64,000 nt of DNA, taken from assembly GCA_020746105.1 (NCBI GenBank), contig CM036617.1, positions 135,869,845 to 135,933,844 of the forward strand, written 5' to 3'. Shown here piece by piece: positions 1 to 10,467 of the stretch (its first letter is position 1; every line of letters starts with the position of its first letter). A program made the position numbers and the translations under genes. The stretch is from Trogon surrucura (taxonomy: Eukaryota > Chordata > Aves > Trogoniformes > Trogonidae). The notes beneath the pieces were generated by a model. That model ran no database searches and was not told where the DNA came from. It saw nothing but the letters and a program-made list of their open reading frames with translations.

Positions 1-517
1 CCTCCGCTCTGCGACCGAGGAAGAGGGGAAGAGACAACGTGGCTCCCGCCAGGCTGCTGCACCGAGAGGAGTCCCCACAGAGGGCTGCCGAGGTCCCTGG
101 GGCCTAAAGGTGAATTCCACGGGCCAGAAGGCAAGAAGGCTGCCCGACTGGAGGTTGGAGGGGAAGACAGACCCTCGGTGGCTCCTCATGAAGAGCAGCG
201 AACGATCAAGACGAGAGGTCAGAGAGGCAGCCATTGCTCTGGAGAAGGAGAAGACCTCAGGACTTCTGAGGTGTACAATGGTGGGGGAATGTTTGTAACC
301 TTGTGGGAGTCGACTGAAAGTGTACTGTGCCCCCTCCCATGTGAAGATAAACTGAGGTTTATCCTCATCCCTTAGAGGGACCATGAAAACCACATCTTTC
401 ACATCAAGGGTAGCCATCCAGGAGTGGGCAGCAGCTTGTATTGGCATCACCATGGAAACTGTGTTTGGAACAGCAGTAGTTAATAGCATAGTCATGCGTT
501 CAACCTGTCCAACACAG
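1..517. other. Left flank of the duplication, no gene recognised
   Basis: This stretch precedes the point where homology to the other units begins (about 518). No splice-bordered exon is convincing. Around 227-262 the plus strand reads as a short piece resembling the IALEKEK heptad of CCDC157 exon 5, which may be a relic or chance. Confidence 0.4.
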
Positions 518-524
518 CTGCTCT

Positions 525-890
525 GGATTCTTATTTCCTACACATTTGCCGAGGAGCGCTGTGCCGGCACCTCTGCCTCATGCTCCGCAGCTCTGCCTGG
601 AGAATGTTAAAGCCCAACTCCTCTCCCTGCACAGAGCGCTGATATCCACCCTCCTTGGACAAACTCCTTCTGGGAGGGGGCCAACCTCCTTGCCTTGACG
701 CTGGCCCTTCACCTCACCACGCTGTCCAACACCAAGGGCGCCTTCCCCATTCTCAACTCTCCACTGGTCTAAACTGGCTTTGCGTTCTCTTGAAAAAGGC
801 TGCTGCTGCTGCTGCTTCAGAGCCTCACCGGCCACACGCAAATCCTGCCCAGAGACCAAGCCACCCCCCCAGCTGTGGGGTCGCTTTGTT
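525..890 (+). pseudogene. Relic of CCDC157 intron 1/exon 2, unit 1
   Basis: Positions 551-700 resemble the intron 1 block at 2672-2790 (ctctgcctggaga, gttaaagcccaactcc). At 791-860 a degenerate copy of exon 2 follows the same aaaaaggctgctgctgctgct acceptor, but the reading frame after the leucine run is lost. It is a leftover of an older internal duplication of the CCDC157 5' region. Confidence 0.6.
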
Positions 891-892
891 TT

Positions 893-1075
893 CTGCAGGA
901 TTGCAGCTCCCAACCATTCCTGAGAGGCCACTGGATGTGGCCACACTGCTCAGATGAGGATGAGAAAAGGATGAGGAAGAGGACAAGGAGGGCAGAGCTG
1001 GGCTGGGGATGAGGAGTCTGAGTCGCCCTTTGCTCACCAGCACAGCTGCCACCTGGAGCGCAGCTCTCCCTGCGC
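893..1075 (+). repeat. GAT/GAG-rich module A, unit 1
   Basis: First of three related modules in the unit. Each opens with a version of ccattcctgagaggccact and gatgtggccac-actgctcaga, runs into GATGAG/GAGGAT triplets, then ends with a shared tail containing the caccagcacagctg block. The others are at 8941-9090 and 9549-9770. Function unknown. Confidence 0.6.
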
Positions 1076-1864
1076 TGCTGGCAGCCAGGAGCGCCTGGAA
1101 GGTGAGACTCTGAGGAAGGTGCTGCCACAGGACCCAGACCAAGTGCTCCCGGCACTTCCGCTCCCTCAGCCTTGACACTGAGCGGGTTTCCAAATGCCAA
1201 GAGACAGCACAGGGGAACTCCTGTAACAGCCCAGTGGGGAATAACACCACCACAAACAGGTTCGGAAGTTGCAAATGTTCCCGGAGAACTGAGGGACTAT
1301 ATGGAACTAGAACATGACTGATTAATTCAAGTTTGAATAAAACATAACTCCTAATCCTACCACAGCTGCTCCAAAAGCTGTTCTGTAGAGAAAAGCTCTG
1401 CAGCATATTCTTCTCACTGATATTATAGGAAGGTCCAAACTAATATCCCAGAACCCTCTTGCAGACAGCTTTGTCTTCCAGTAAGACCAGAAGCTGCTCT
1501 GTGCTGGATACTCAAGATGTTGCTCCTCTTTCCTCACCAAGCAACTCTTGCAAGACAAGCTGATATAAAAGAGAACAGGTGGATTCGGTTTGCCTGGACG
1601 GATTTCGGTGGCAGGGGGGCTGTAGGGGTGGCTTCTGCAAGAAGCTGCTCGAAGCTGCCCTTAAGTCTGACAGAGCCAATGCCAGCCGGCTCCAAAGAGG
1701 GACCTGCCGCTGGCCAAGGCTGAGCCTGTCTGTAACGACAGGATAGGAACGTCTCTGTGGAAATTTATTTAAGAAACAGGGAAAAAAGAACTCTGCCACA
1801 CAACAACTGGCAGAGCGACAGAGCAGTGACACTATGGGAAGACACCAAGGCCAGTGAAGGACGG
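1076..1864. other. Unit 1 leader, no gene recognised
   Basis: Between module A and the CCDC157 promoter, with no supported exon, RNA gene or known repeat. It is absent from unit 3, whose DNA upstream of 28221 is unrelated, so the copies in units 1-2 have a different distal upstream region. Confidence 0.5.
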
Positions 1865-2270
1865 GGAGGCGGGAAGGGCGCGTGCGCGGCGGGCAGGTCC
1901 ACGGGCAGCGCGCGGGGGCGGAGCCGGGCCCCGCGGGTGGAACGGCGCGAGGCGGAGCGAACCCTCGCGGCGGGAGGGGGCGTGGCCTCCGCCAGGGGGC
2001 GGGGCCTGGGCCGTTGCCTCGGCAACTGGACGCGGCGGCGGCGACGCGACCGGTGGCGGTTTTCTCTCCGCGACTCTCTGCGCATCCTCACCCGCAACTC
2101 CTCGGTCTTTTCGCATCCCCCGGCCCTTCCTGAGGTCCCCCAGCGCCGGTGCTGCGGTGCCGGTCCCCCTCCAGCCCCCTGCCCCCCGGGGCTGACCCCC
2201 AGCGCTTGGTGGCCCACTGGCCCGAGCGGACCCTTGCAGCCCACGGGCCGGGTCCCCCCGCCTGGGCAGC
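1865..2270 (+). promoter_or_regulatory. CCDC157 proximal promoter and 5' UTR, CpG island, unit 1
   Basis: Very CpG-rich, with repeated GGGGCGG GC boxes (about 1916, 1997-2002), an NRF1-like GCGCGTGCGCGG near 1877 and a perfect X-box at 2013-2026. Homology to unit 3 begins exactly here, so this copy kept only the proximal 400 bases of the ancestral promoter. Confidence 0.7.
2013..2026. promoter_or_regulatory. RFX X-box, unit 1
   Basis: GTTGCCTCGGCAAC is a perfect palindrome of two RFX half-sites with a 2-base spacer, 244 bases upstream of the ATG. RFX factors drive ciliary and spermatid genes, which fits CCDC157. Binding is inferred from the motif. Confidence 0.75.
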
Positions 2271-5200
2271 ATGGCACAGCTCCCGGGCCTCCCCCGCTAC
2301 ATGGAGAGCCTGAGTGCCGACCTGCAGGACGTGCAGGACCTGCAGGCGGCCATCGCCGAGGTCTCCTCCAGGGCTGGGGCTGTGCGCTTCCCACCATGGA
2401 AGTTCCCGAACCAGCTGCCCTGCGACCTGGACACGGCGGAGCTGCTGGAGCGACACAGCTACACTGGGAGTGACCCCAAGTTCGCCCAGCACTCCCATAT
2501 AATGCCGCGGGAGCTGCTGATAGACAGGTGAGAGGCACAGCCAGCCCCAAGCCCTCTCTTCAGAGAAGCTGGGCTGACACAGCGACTCCGTCTCCCCGCA
2601 CAGAAGGGCACAGTCGCGGGTCCAGCCTGTGCAGCGGCTCTGGATTCTTTTTTCCTACACCTTTCTCGAGGAGCGCTCTGCCGGCACCTCTGCCTGGAGA
2701 GTGTTAAAGCCCAACTCCTCTCCCTGCACAGAGCTACCAGCACAGATGCTGCCCGCAGAGGAGCCGCTGAGGGCACCTGGGCAGATGGGGGCAGCCTCCT
2801 TAAATTGACCCCCAAAACCTTGGAAACACTCGGACAGGGCTGCGCCTACAGGCCGGGGAGGCAAAAGTGCCTTTTGCAACCTGGGTGAAATAAACGTGCC
2901 TCCATTTCAAAAGACAAGCCATTCCCATGGAGGCATTGCCCCTAACATTTAGGGTTTAATATCAGCAGCGTGGGTGCCCCAAATCTTCTGGAGAGCCAAA
3001 CTGGAGTCAGGCAGCAGTGTCAGGCTGCAAGCAGCTTGCACGGCCCGTGTCCTGCCAAGTGCAGGGGGATTTGCATCCCACCAAATACTGCTCCGTGGAG
3101 CCATTCGGGCCTAGGAGGGGCGGTCACAGAAGCACTGATGCCCACCCTCTTGTGCCAAACTCACCCCTTCCCCATTACGAATACTCTGCTGCTCTGAGCT
3201 GCGTTTTGTTTCTTTCCAAAAAGGCTGCTGCTGCTGCTCCACAACTTCACCAGCTACGCAGAAGACCTGCTCAGCGAGCGAGCCATCCCCCCAGCGCAGC
3301 CAGTGGGACCCCGCATGTCCGCAGGGCTGACAGCCATGACATCCTGCTGCAGCATGCTGAAACTGGGGGCCTCCTACCAGCAGCTCCTGGACCAGGTGTG
3401 GCATCTGGGGACCCTGACACCTCACGAGCTGAGTGCAGGGGTCACGGGAATGGGTCTTACCTCACACCCATGGCTTGGACTGTGCTGGGGTCAAGGTCCT
3501 TCTCGGGGACACCCTGTGACCACAGCAGACGTGCTCCTGAGTCACAACCCTCTGAGTGCTGACCCCTGTCAAGTGCTGACCCAAGGAAAAACCATTCTCC
3601 TCCTGCCAATACCTGCCCCTGCAGCTCCTCCCACCCCGCTGTTGGTGAGGCTGAGCAGGCTCAAATCAGGGAAATAATCTGTGGTAAAAACACCACGCTC
3701 TGGGAACTTCTGCCAAGAGAAGGGCGCGCTGCCCTCGTCACCCCTTGCCTGGGCTGGTGGCCTGTCCCCACGCTTCACACCTCTGTCTCCGGGCTCTGCC
3801 GGATCATTTGCAGCCGACTGCTGCTGGATCTGGGCCCCGGTTTTCTTCTGTGCTCTCTCTAGCAAAAGGCAGCAGCCTGCAGGAAGCAGCCCATCGTGTG
3901 GCCATCTCCTCTCCAGGCTGGAAAATCTGAAGTGAAACACCCAAAACTCTCCCGTCTGGATGCTTTAAAACTAAGAAGTTTATCCATAAACATCTCCCGG
4001 TCCGGCTCTCTGGGCTTGCCACTGCGTGTCCGCACAGCAAACGGCAACATCTCGGGCTGCTCCCTGCCCAGGGCTGCCCACAGCAACACCGAGAGCAGCC
4101 GCAGCGTCCCCACGCAGGCAACTGGGTCACCTGAGGGAAGCTGTGCCACCAAGAGCAGCCACAGTGTCCCCATGAAGGTGACTGTGCCACCTCTGAGAGC
4201 CTGGGGCTGCAGCACCTCCGTGAAGGAGGAGAAGAAGGAGGCCGAGCTGAGCCTGGCAGCACAGACCAGGGAGCATCTGGAGGCTGTAGCCAGGCTGGAG
4301 CAGGACAAGGCTGACCTACGGAGAGGTACAGCGCTGCTCCCAACAGCCCCTCCCAGGCCCCGGGTATTTGCTGGGAAAACACAAGAGTCCGTGCTCAAAT
4401 CTGGGTCCCACCACCACGAGCGGGGCTTTGCCCCCTGATTTTGGCAGGGGCTGGGGCTGTTCCTCACCGCGAGACTAAGCCCAGACGCGGGGAGTGGTTT
4501 GCCCACGCCCTCGCACTGCCCCCTCCCCCCTGACAGTTTCAATTCATTCTAATTTTAAGCCATTAATTCTAGCATGCTACAAGTGAGTGAGTTTCATCTC
4601 CAACAGCGTGGCCGTTCTCTGCCTCCTTGGTTTAGCTTTTCTGAGGAGCCGTTTAATGACTTGAGGTTTTGTGCTGCTTCAGGAGCTGCTCTGCTGGAAG
4701 AACGGATCTCCACCTTACAGGAGCAGCTGGATGCGAAGCAGGCTGCCGTGCAGGAGTTGGGTAAGTATGCCGGGGGCTCCCCCAGCCGCACTCCCATCGC
4801 ACGAGTGTTTTACACCCCCGTAACTCCCGTTTCCCCCAGAATCGGTCGGGTGTAGCGCTGCTGGGAACGAAGGGGCCACGAGCCTCCTTCCTTGCAGCGC
4901 CCAAACGCCACCCAGCACCAGAGCGCTGGGCTGGTGCCGGTGGAGATTCAGGGGGGTCACAGCCCTCCCGTCAGACCTGCCTCCCCATCGCCAGGGCCTG
5001 GGGAGGGAACGGAGCCCACTGAGGACACCTGCTCGGGGAGCTTCTCCCCCTCCCGCCCAGCCTGGGCCGACAGAGCATGTCTCTCCCCAGAAGTGACCAA
5101 GATGAGCCTGCAGGAGGAGATGGCCACGATGGTGGCCGCGAGCCGGCTGCTGGAGCTGAAGGAGAAGGTGAAGCTGCTCACTGGCCAGCTGAGCGATACC

Positions 5201-6741
5201 AGCATCGCTCTGGAGAAGGAGAAGGCCAAGACAGAGAGCATGCTGCAGCAACAGCAGGTACGGCTGGGCTCTGCCACCCCGCAGCGCGCTCTGGGCGCTG
5301 GCTGAGCTCCTCGTGGGTGCTCCCGCCCGCCGTAAGGGTGCTGGGCATTGCGCACAGCAGCAGCCCCACAGGCTCACTCGTCCCATCCAGCTCCTGCAGG
5401 ACAGCCGGAACTCCCTGCTGCAGAGCTTCAGCAGGCTGGTCCAGGAGCGTGACAAGCTGCAAGCCAGCCTCGGGGAGGCCAAGGAGGACAAGGCCAGGCT
5501 GGACAAGCAGCTGGAGGAGAGCCAGGAGCAGATGGAGCACCAGCTACGGGTGCATCAGGTCAGGGCCGGCACCCGGCGCACGTCTGGGGGTGTGGGAGCA
5601 GAGCCCCTGGGGGAGCAGAAGTTTCCCTCTGCTGCGACCTGCTGGGACATCGCCACGTGGCCTCTCTTAGCACCCAAGGACAGGGAGGGAGCTTGCCTTG
5701 GGGGGATCCGAGGACTCCTGTGGCACTGCCCCAGGCTGTCCCGTCCCCAGGTTTGGGAGCGGGCTCTGCAAACCTCACCCTCTCTGCTGTGCCACACAGG
5801 AGCTGCTGGACACGCTGCGCCAGGAGAAGCAGAGCCTGCAGCAGACTGTCTCGGAGCTGCGGGCAAACAGCACCAAGCTGGAGAAGCAGGTGCAGAAGCT
5901 GAAGGAGCGGGAGAGGCTCCTGGTGTGCTACCCCGGGCTCAACATCCCCACCGAGGCCAAGTTTGAGAGTAAGGGAGCGGGTGGCACCATCTGCTTTCCC
6001 CGCAGTGGGAGGCAGGAGGGCTGCTGCCGACCCCTCGGAGCGGGCAGGCAGCGGCAGGCTGAGCTCTCGCTCCTGGCCCAAGGATTTTGTATCTTTCTTT
6101 GCAGGCACCGGGAGCTTGGTTGAGGAAATGAAGCAGCAGGTCCAGGCCAACAGCATCCGCATCGGCGTGATGGAGCAGGAGAAAACGCGGCTCAGCTATG
6201 CGCTGGCCAAAGTGAAGGAGGCTGCTGAGAAGGGTGTGCTGAAGGTGAGGCACATCAGTGGGGTTTAACTGGTCTGGGCAGGGAAAGCCGCCTGGCCACC
6301 GGGCCACCGCCACCAGCTCGGCGGTGATGGCCGCCCAGGGCAGGGGCCGAGGGTGTGACTGGAGCTGAAGGCAGGGAGGGAATTCACCCTCTTTTCTCTC
6401 CTTTTCTCTTTCCCAACTCATCCCACTGAGCCAGCTGAACATCCAAGCTGACCAGGACAGCCTGGGGACATGCAGTCGTGTGGACGGGGCCCAGCAGCAA
6501 GCTGCCGGTATCCAGTAGCCAAAGCCACTCTGGGTGGAGCACCACTTCAGTGCCCAGGGAGATGTGGAGCGAGCATGGGAAGCTCAGCACAGAGTGCTTG
6601 CTCTCCCGGCCAGTTCGGCACGGCTGTACCTACTGAAGCTGCGGGCCATTCAGATGAGGAAGGGGCTCACGGGTCTCCCTCCCGGGCGGCAGCTGAGGGG
6701 TGGGGGTTCCAGGCAGACGGGGGGGGCCTGGGGGAGCGTAA
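2271..6741 (+). pseudogene. CCDC157: CCDC157 copy 1, exons 1-8 intact, exon 9 broken
   Basis: Exons with matching phases: 2271-2527, 3224-3395, 3863-4325, 4683-4760, 5091-5257, 5391-5558, 5800-5968, 6105-6244. The N-terminus (MESL, RAGAVRFPPWKFP, CDLD, ELLIDR then a leucine run) and the exon 8 motif VQANSIRIGVMEQE match vertebrate CCDC157 as I know it. Exons 3-8 are heptad-rich coiled coil. All eight exons are open. The exon 9 acceptor at 6415-6416 reads AA where copy 3 has AG, and the relic exon 9 (6417-6741) has TAG at 6516-6518 where copy 3 has TGG. Reading on into the intron stops after a few codons. An in-frame cryptic acceptor (gagccag) 18 bases downstream would still meet the TAG. The product, if made, would lack the C-terminal part. 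CCDC157 is a poorly understood, testis-enriched coiled-coil protein. It could be a truncated expressed gene rather than dead. Confidence 0.85.
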
Positions 6742-6896
6742 TTTTTCTAAGCTGCCCTCTTGTCCGGGGACGACCTGGGTCCTCTGGAGCTCCCCAGCCC
6801 CTCCTGGGGTCCCCCTCCAGCCCCCCGGCTCTCTCCCCCCAGGGCTGTCCCTCCAGCTCTTGCAGCCCACAGGCCGGATCCCACCACCCGGGCAGC

Positions 6897-8706
6897 ATGG
6901 CACACCTCCCGGGCCTCCCCCACTGCACGGAGAGCCCGAGGGCCGACCTGAAGGACCTGCACGTCCGCGGGGCTGACGGCCACGAGATACTGGTGCAGAA
7001 GTACCTCCAGCAGCTGTGGAACACCATCCTGCTGGTTGCCCTGCTCCTCTGCACCGAGGTGATGGTGCAGGCCCAGCGGCAGTCGCGGCAAGACCCCGCG
7101 GAGCAGGATGCCGAGGTGGGAACATCTCCGCTCCGCTCCTTGCCAGCAAACACCTCCAGATGCTGCTGTAGCAGGTTTTTCCTTGTAAGTCAGGGTCTGA
7201 AAAGTCAGAGAAACAGAAGGGCGAGCCGCGCAAACAGGTTGAGGACTTCTCCTCGTTGCTTCAGGGAGACAAGGAGGCCCAAGCGCAGCAGAGGAAGGAG
7301 GCCGAGCAGAGCCTGGCAGAAAAGATCGAGTCTTTAGCGGCTGGAGCAGGACAAGGACAACCGACGGAGAGGTAGAGCGCTGCTCCCAGCACCTGTGCTT
7401 CTGGAGGTGCAGGAGCGGGGCCCCCGAGGGAACAGAGGTTTCGCAGGAGGGGCAGCAGAGCGAGCACCAGTTACGGGTGCAGCAGGTCAGCGCTGACACC
7501 CGGCACATGTCTGGGGCTGTGGGAGCGGGGCCCCTGGGGAGCAGAGGTTTCCCTCTGCTGCGACCTGCTGGGACATCACCCAGATGTCCCTGGTGGGACA
7601 CCTTAGCACCTAAGAACAGGGAGGGAGCTTGCCTTGGGGGATCCGAGGACTCCATGTGGCACTGCCCCAGGCTGTCCTGTCTGCAGGTTTGGGAGCGGGC
7701 TCTGCAAACCTCACCCTCTCTGCTGTGCCACACAGGAGCTGCTGGACGTGCTGCGCCGGGAGAAGCCGAGCCTGGATGGAGCAGACTGTCTCGGAGCTGC
7801 GAGTGAACGGCACCAAGCTGGAGGAGCAGGCGCCGGAGCTGAAGGAGCGGGAGAAGCTACTGGTGTTCTGCCCAATCTCCGCGTCCCCACCAAAGCTAAG
7901 TTTGGGAGTAAGGGAGCGGGTGGCAGCATCTGCTTTCCCCTCAGTGGGAGGCAGGAGGGCTGCTGCCGACCCCTCGGAGCGGGCAGGCAGCGGTGGGCTG
8001 AGCTCTGGTTCCTGCCCCCTGTATCTTTTTTTGCAGGCACCGGGAGCTTGGCTGAGAACACGGAGAAGGAGAGCGAGGCCAACAGCATCCTCATCGGCAT
8101 GCGGGAGCAGGAGAACACGCAGATCAGCTCTGATCTGGCCAAGGTGAAGGCGGCTGCTGAGGAGGGTGTGCGGAAGGTGAGGCTGCGCGTAAGCCAGGGC
8201 GAGCTGGGTGCCAGCGGGGAGAGGGCAGGAAGGGCAAGAAGCTGGGCTGGGGCTGTGATCCTTCCCCGTGCCAGGTGCTGGCAGGGAAAGCTGCGCAGTG
8301 GTGACAGCCACTCAGGGCAGAGGCCGAGGCTGTGACCAGAGCTGCAGGCAGGGAGGGAATTTCACCCTCTCTTCTCCTTCTCCCCAGCTCGTCCCGCACA
8401 CCCAGCTGCAGTCTCAGCTCAGCACCCAGCGCGGCACAGCGCCCGGCAAGCAGGGTGAGTAGGAACGCAGAGGAAGGGGCTGGGAGCTTCCCTCTTCTTC
8501 CTCCCCTCTAACCTCTGTCATCACCCACAGGCAGCCGAGGACAGCACAGGGACACACAACAAGTCCCGGCAGCAAGCTGCCAGCAGCCAAACCGCTCCGG
8601 GCAGAGCTCACCTGCAAGGCCGCACCCTGCCTCTCGGTCCTGGCGCCCAGCACTCCCAGTCACTCCGCAGAGGCCCAGCCGTGCCCCCCAGCTCTCAACA
8701 CCCTAG
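6897..8706 (+). pseudogene. Older truncated CCDC157 paralogue, unit 1
   Basis: A second, older CCDC157 copy 3' of the first. Its start at 6897 repeats the exon 1 opening (MAHLPGLP, then ADLKDLH). It then jumps to a piece like the end of exon 2 (RGADGHEILVQK) and novel codons with a hydrophobic run (TILLVALLLC), open to a TAG at 7335-7337 (146 codons). Exon 3-like and exon 6-like bits follow at about 7261-7376 and 7440-7485. Exon 7-like 7736-7907 has a net +3 bases but local frame shifts. Exon 8-like 8037-8176 is open (140 bases, as in the parent). Exon 9-like 8388-8454 and a last exon 8531-8706 (57 codons plus TAG) follow with good splice sites. Exons 4-5 are missing. Probably a pseudogene, though the 3' exons could be shared or spliced. 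Confidence 0.7.
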
Positions 8707-8940
8707 TGGCCACTGCAAAGAAACGCCCAGGGGACTGACACACAAATGAAGAGCTCAGCGAGCAGCCACCTGCCCTGCCCCACGGGTCCTCGTTACCTCT
8801 TCTTTGTGCATCACGACAGCAGATTCTCTGCCCGTCCCATCGAGATCACACGCGTGGGGCATCAGAAGCCTGGAGAGACTTTCCTCCAGCAGCTCCACCA
8901 CGACTCAGCTACCGGCCACCCTCCGGCTCTGGGTGGCAGC

Positions 8941-9090
8941 CCCCGACCGTTCCCAAGAGACGACTGAGTTGTGGCCACACTGCTCACAAGAGGATGAGGA
9001 GGAGGAGGAGGATGATGAGCAGGGCGGAGCTTGGCTGGGGATGAGGAGTTCCGAGTCGCCCTTTGCTTGCCAGCACAGCTGCAGCTGTGG
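8941..9090 (+). repeat. GAT/GAG-rich module B, unit 1
   Basis: Second module of the family described at 893-1075: cgttcccaagagacgactg, gtggccacactgctca, a GAGGATGAGGAGG run, then ctggggatgagga and the gccctttgctt-gccagcacagctg tail. Confidence 0.6.
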
Positions 9091-9227
9091 ACTCAACCAC
9101 GGACTCAACCTGGCACCTGTTTGGTTAAGAGTTGTGACTCCTGTTGCACAAGCTGTAAAACAGAGAGGACTGGTACAGAGAAAAACGGGGAGGCGGGGCA
9201 GTTGTTAGCTCTGCCTCGCAAACCCGA

Positions 9228-9533
9228 GTGTTGTTCAGCACTAGTGAGGCTGTCATGATGACTCGTTATCCTAACTGGGGTGACATTCAAGCTCGTTTGG
9301 AATTCTTGTTTACTACAGAGGAAAGACCAGTTGTAGAAAAACCGATTCAAGCCTCCCCAGCCGATCCTCTGGTTCCAGTAAAGCCAGGGAAGGAAACGAC
9401 AGTTTTTTTACTAGACAGTGGAGCAACTCGCTGGGCACTCACTGATTGCAAAGGACCTTTAAGTAAAATTAAGACGGGTGTAACTGGTGCCAGTGGGAAA
9501 AGAAATCTAACACCTGGGTGCCGCGCAAGTTAG
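9228..9533 (+). mobile_element. Endogenous retrovirus gag-pro fragment, unit 1
   Basis: A 101-codon open stretch that looks like the end of Gag running into a retropepsin, with the aspartyl-protease signature DSGA at the expected place after a hydrophobic FLL. Base composition is more AT-rich than the surroundings. No pol or env follows, and the piece sits between modules B and C. Its T run at 9403-9409 has seven bases. It is a fossil fragment that cannot replicate. Confidence 0.7.
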
Positions 9534-9568
9534 CTGGCGCCAGTAACTGTTCCCAGGAGGTGACTGGG

Positions 9569-9865
9569 ATGCAGCCACGATGCTCAGAAGAGAAAGAGCA
9601 TGAGGATGAGGATGAGGATGAGGACTATGACAAGCAAGAAGCAGAGGACTATGATGAGGATGAGGACTATGACGAGGAAGAGGCAGAGGACTGTGATGAG
9701 GATGAGGATGAGGAAGAGGATGAGGTCCTCGAGCCACCCCTCGCTCGCCAGCACAGCCGCAGCCTGGGAGCGCAGCTCTCCCTGCAGCCACGAGCTCCCA
9801 GCAGCCACGAGCTCCCGGAGGGGCCGGGACCACCGCCCGCCCCCGCAGGCTGGCTCCCAATGTAA
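9569..9865 (+). CDS. Acidic 98-residue ORF in module C, unit 1 (hypothetical)
   Basis: From an in-frame ATG at 9569 to TAA at 9863-9865. Residues 8-54 are almost all Asp/Glu with spaced Tyr and Cys (motifs DEDEDYD, EEEAEDCDED), followed by a Pro/Ser/Arg-rich tail (LARQHSRSLG, PEGPGPPPAP). It belongs to the third GAT/GAG-rich module (about 9549-9770) and ends at the LTR start. The frame is kept in all three units. I recognise no family. It may be a simple triplet repeat that happens to be open, or the acidic last exon of an unknown transcript. Confidence 0.3.
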   Translation: MQPRCSEEKEHEDEDEDEDYDKQEAEDYDEDEDYDEEEAEDCDEDEDEEEDEVLEPPLARQHSRSLGAQLSLQPRAPSSHELPEGPGPPPAPAGWLPM

Positions 9866-10467
9866 TCACACTGAAGTTTTAAAGAGCTAATTGTTTCATG
9901 AATACTAATCACTATTTTAATTGCATTAGTTTGTTGATAAGGATAAGAAATATACAAAACCTCACTTATGCTAAGAAATCACAGATGCAGGCCTTATGAA
10001 AATGGCTAGAGCTGGTACAAGTTGCAAAACTGGCAGGGAATGCTTTGTCCTCAGCAAAGCCACATCTGTAGCACTGCACCTGCACCTTAATACTACCAGC
10101 ATATCTCCCTTAGACAGATCACTATATGCGGGCATGCCTTGCTATCTTTTGTGTGCTTTGTGATCAAACGTGGTCTCACCGCAACGACCAACGATTGTAT
10201 GGAAATAAGATACATGAGTATTAATAGGGGCTGGACCAATCATCATCAAGGTTAAAACAGCGGGCACTGTATGCATGTTTATGTTAAAATATGTGAAAGA
10301 TTCTAATTTTGCATCAAAAGGGTATAAATAGGCTGAATTGTTGTGATATCTCTGAAGCAGCGAGTGGTTTCCATGCTGCCGCAGCGCTGCAATAAAGAAG
10401 TGCCTGCTTACCCCCGTGTAGATAAATTTTGTCGGTTTTGCGACCTTCCCCTTTGAAAATCGCAACA
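9861..10467 (+). mobile_element. ERV long terminal repeat, unit 1
   Basis: AT-rich block framed by TG (9861) and CA (10467). It has a TATA box in ggtataaatagg (10321), an AATAAA polyadenylation signal at 10391-10396 about 60 bases after it, and a T-rich U5. This spacing is the normal U3-R-U5 layout. No clear target-site duplication and no internal retroviral genes on either side, so it is a solo LTR or remnant. The family was not identified. Confidence 0.7.

Noticed and set aside
6747..7733. 328-codon minus-strand frame, repeated in units 2 and 3
   Set aside because: Antisense shadow of the older CCDC157 paralogue, Cys/Pro/Ser-rich with no motif.
9228..10467. A complete provirus made of the gag-pro fragment and the LTR
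   Set aside because: They are separated by the acidic module, there is no pol, env or second LTR, and the pieces need not belong to the same element.
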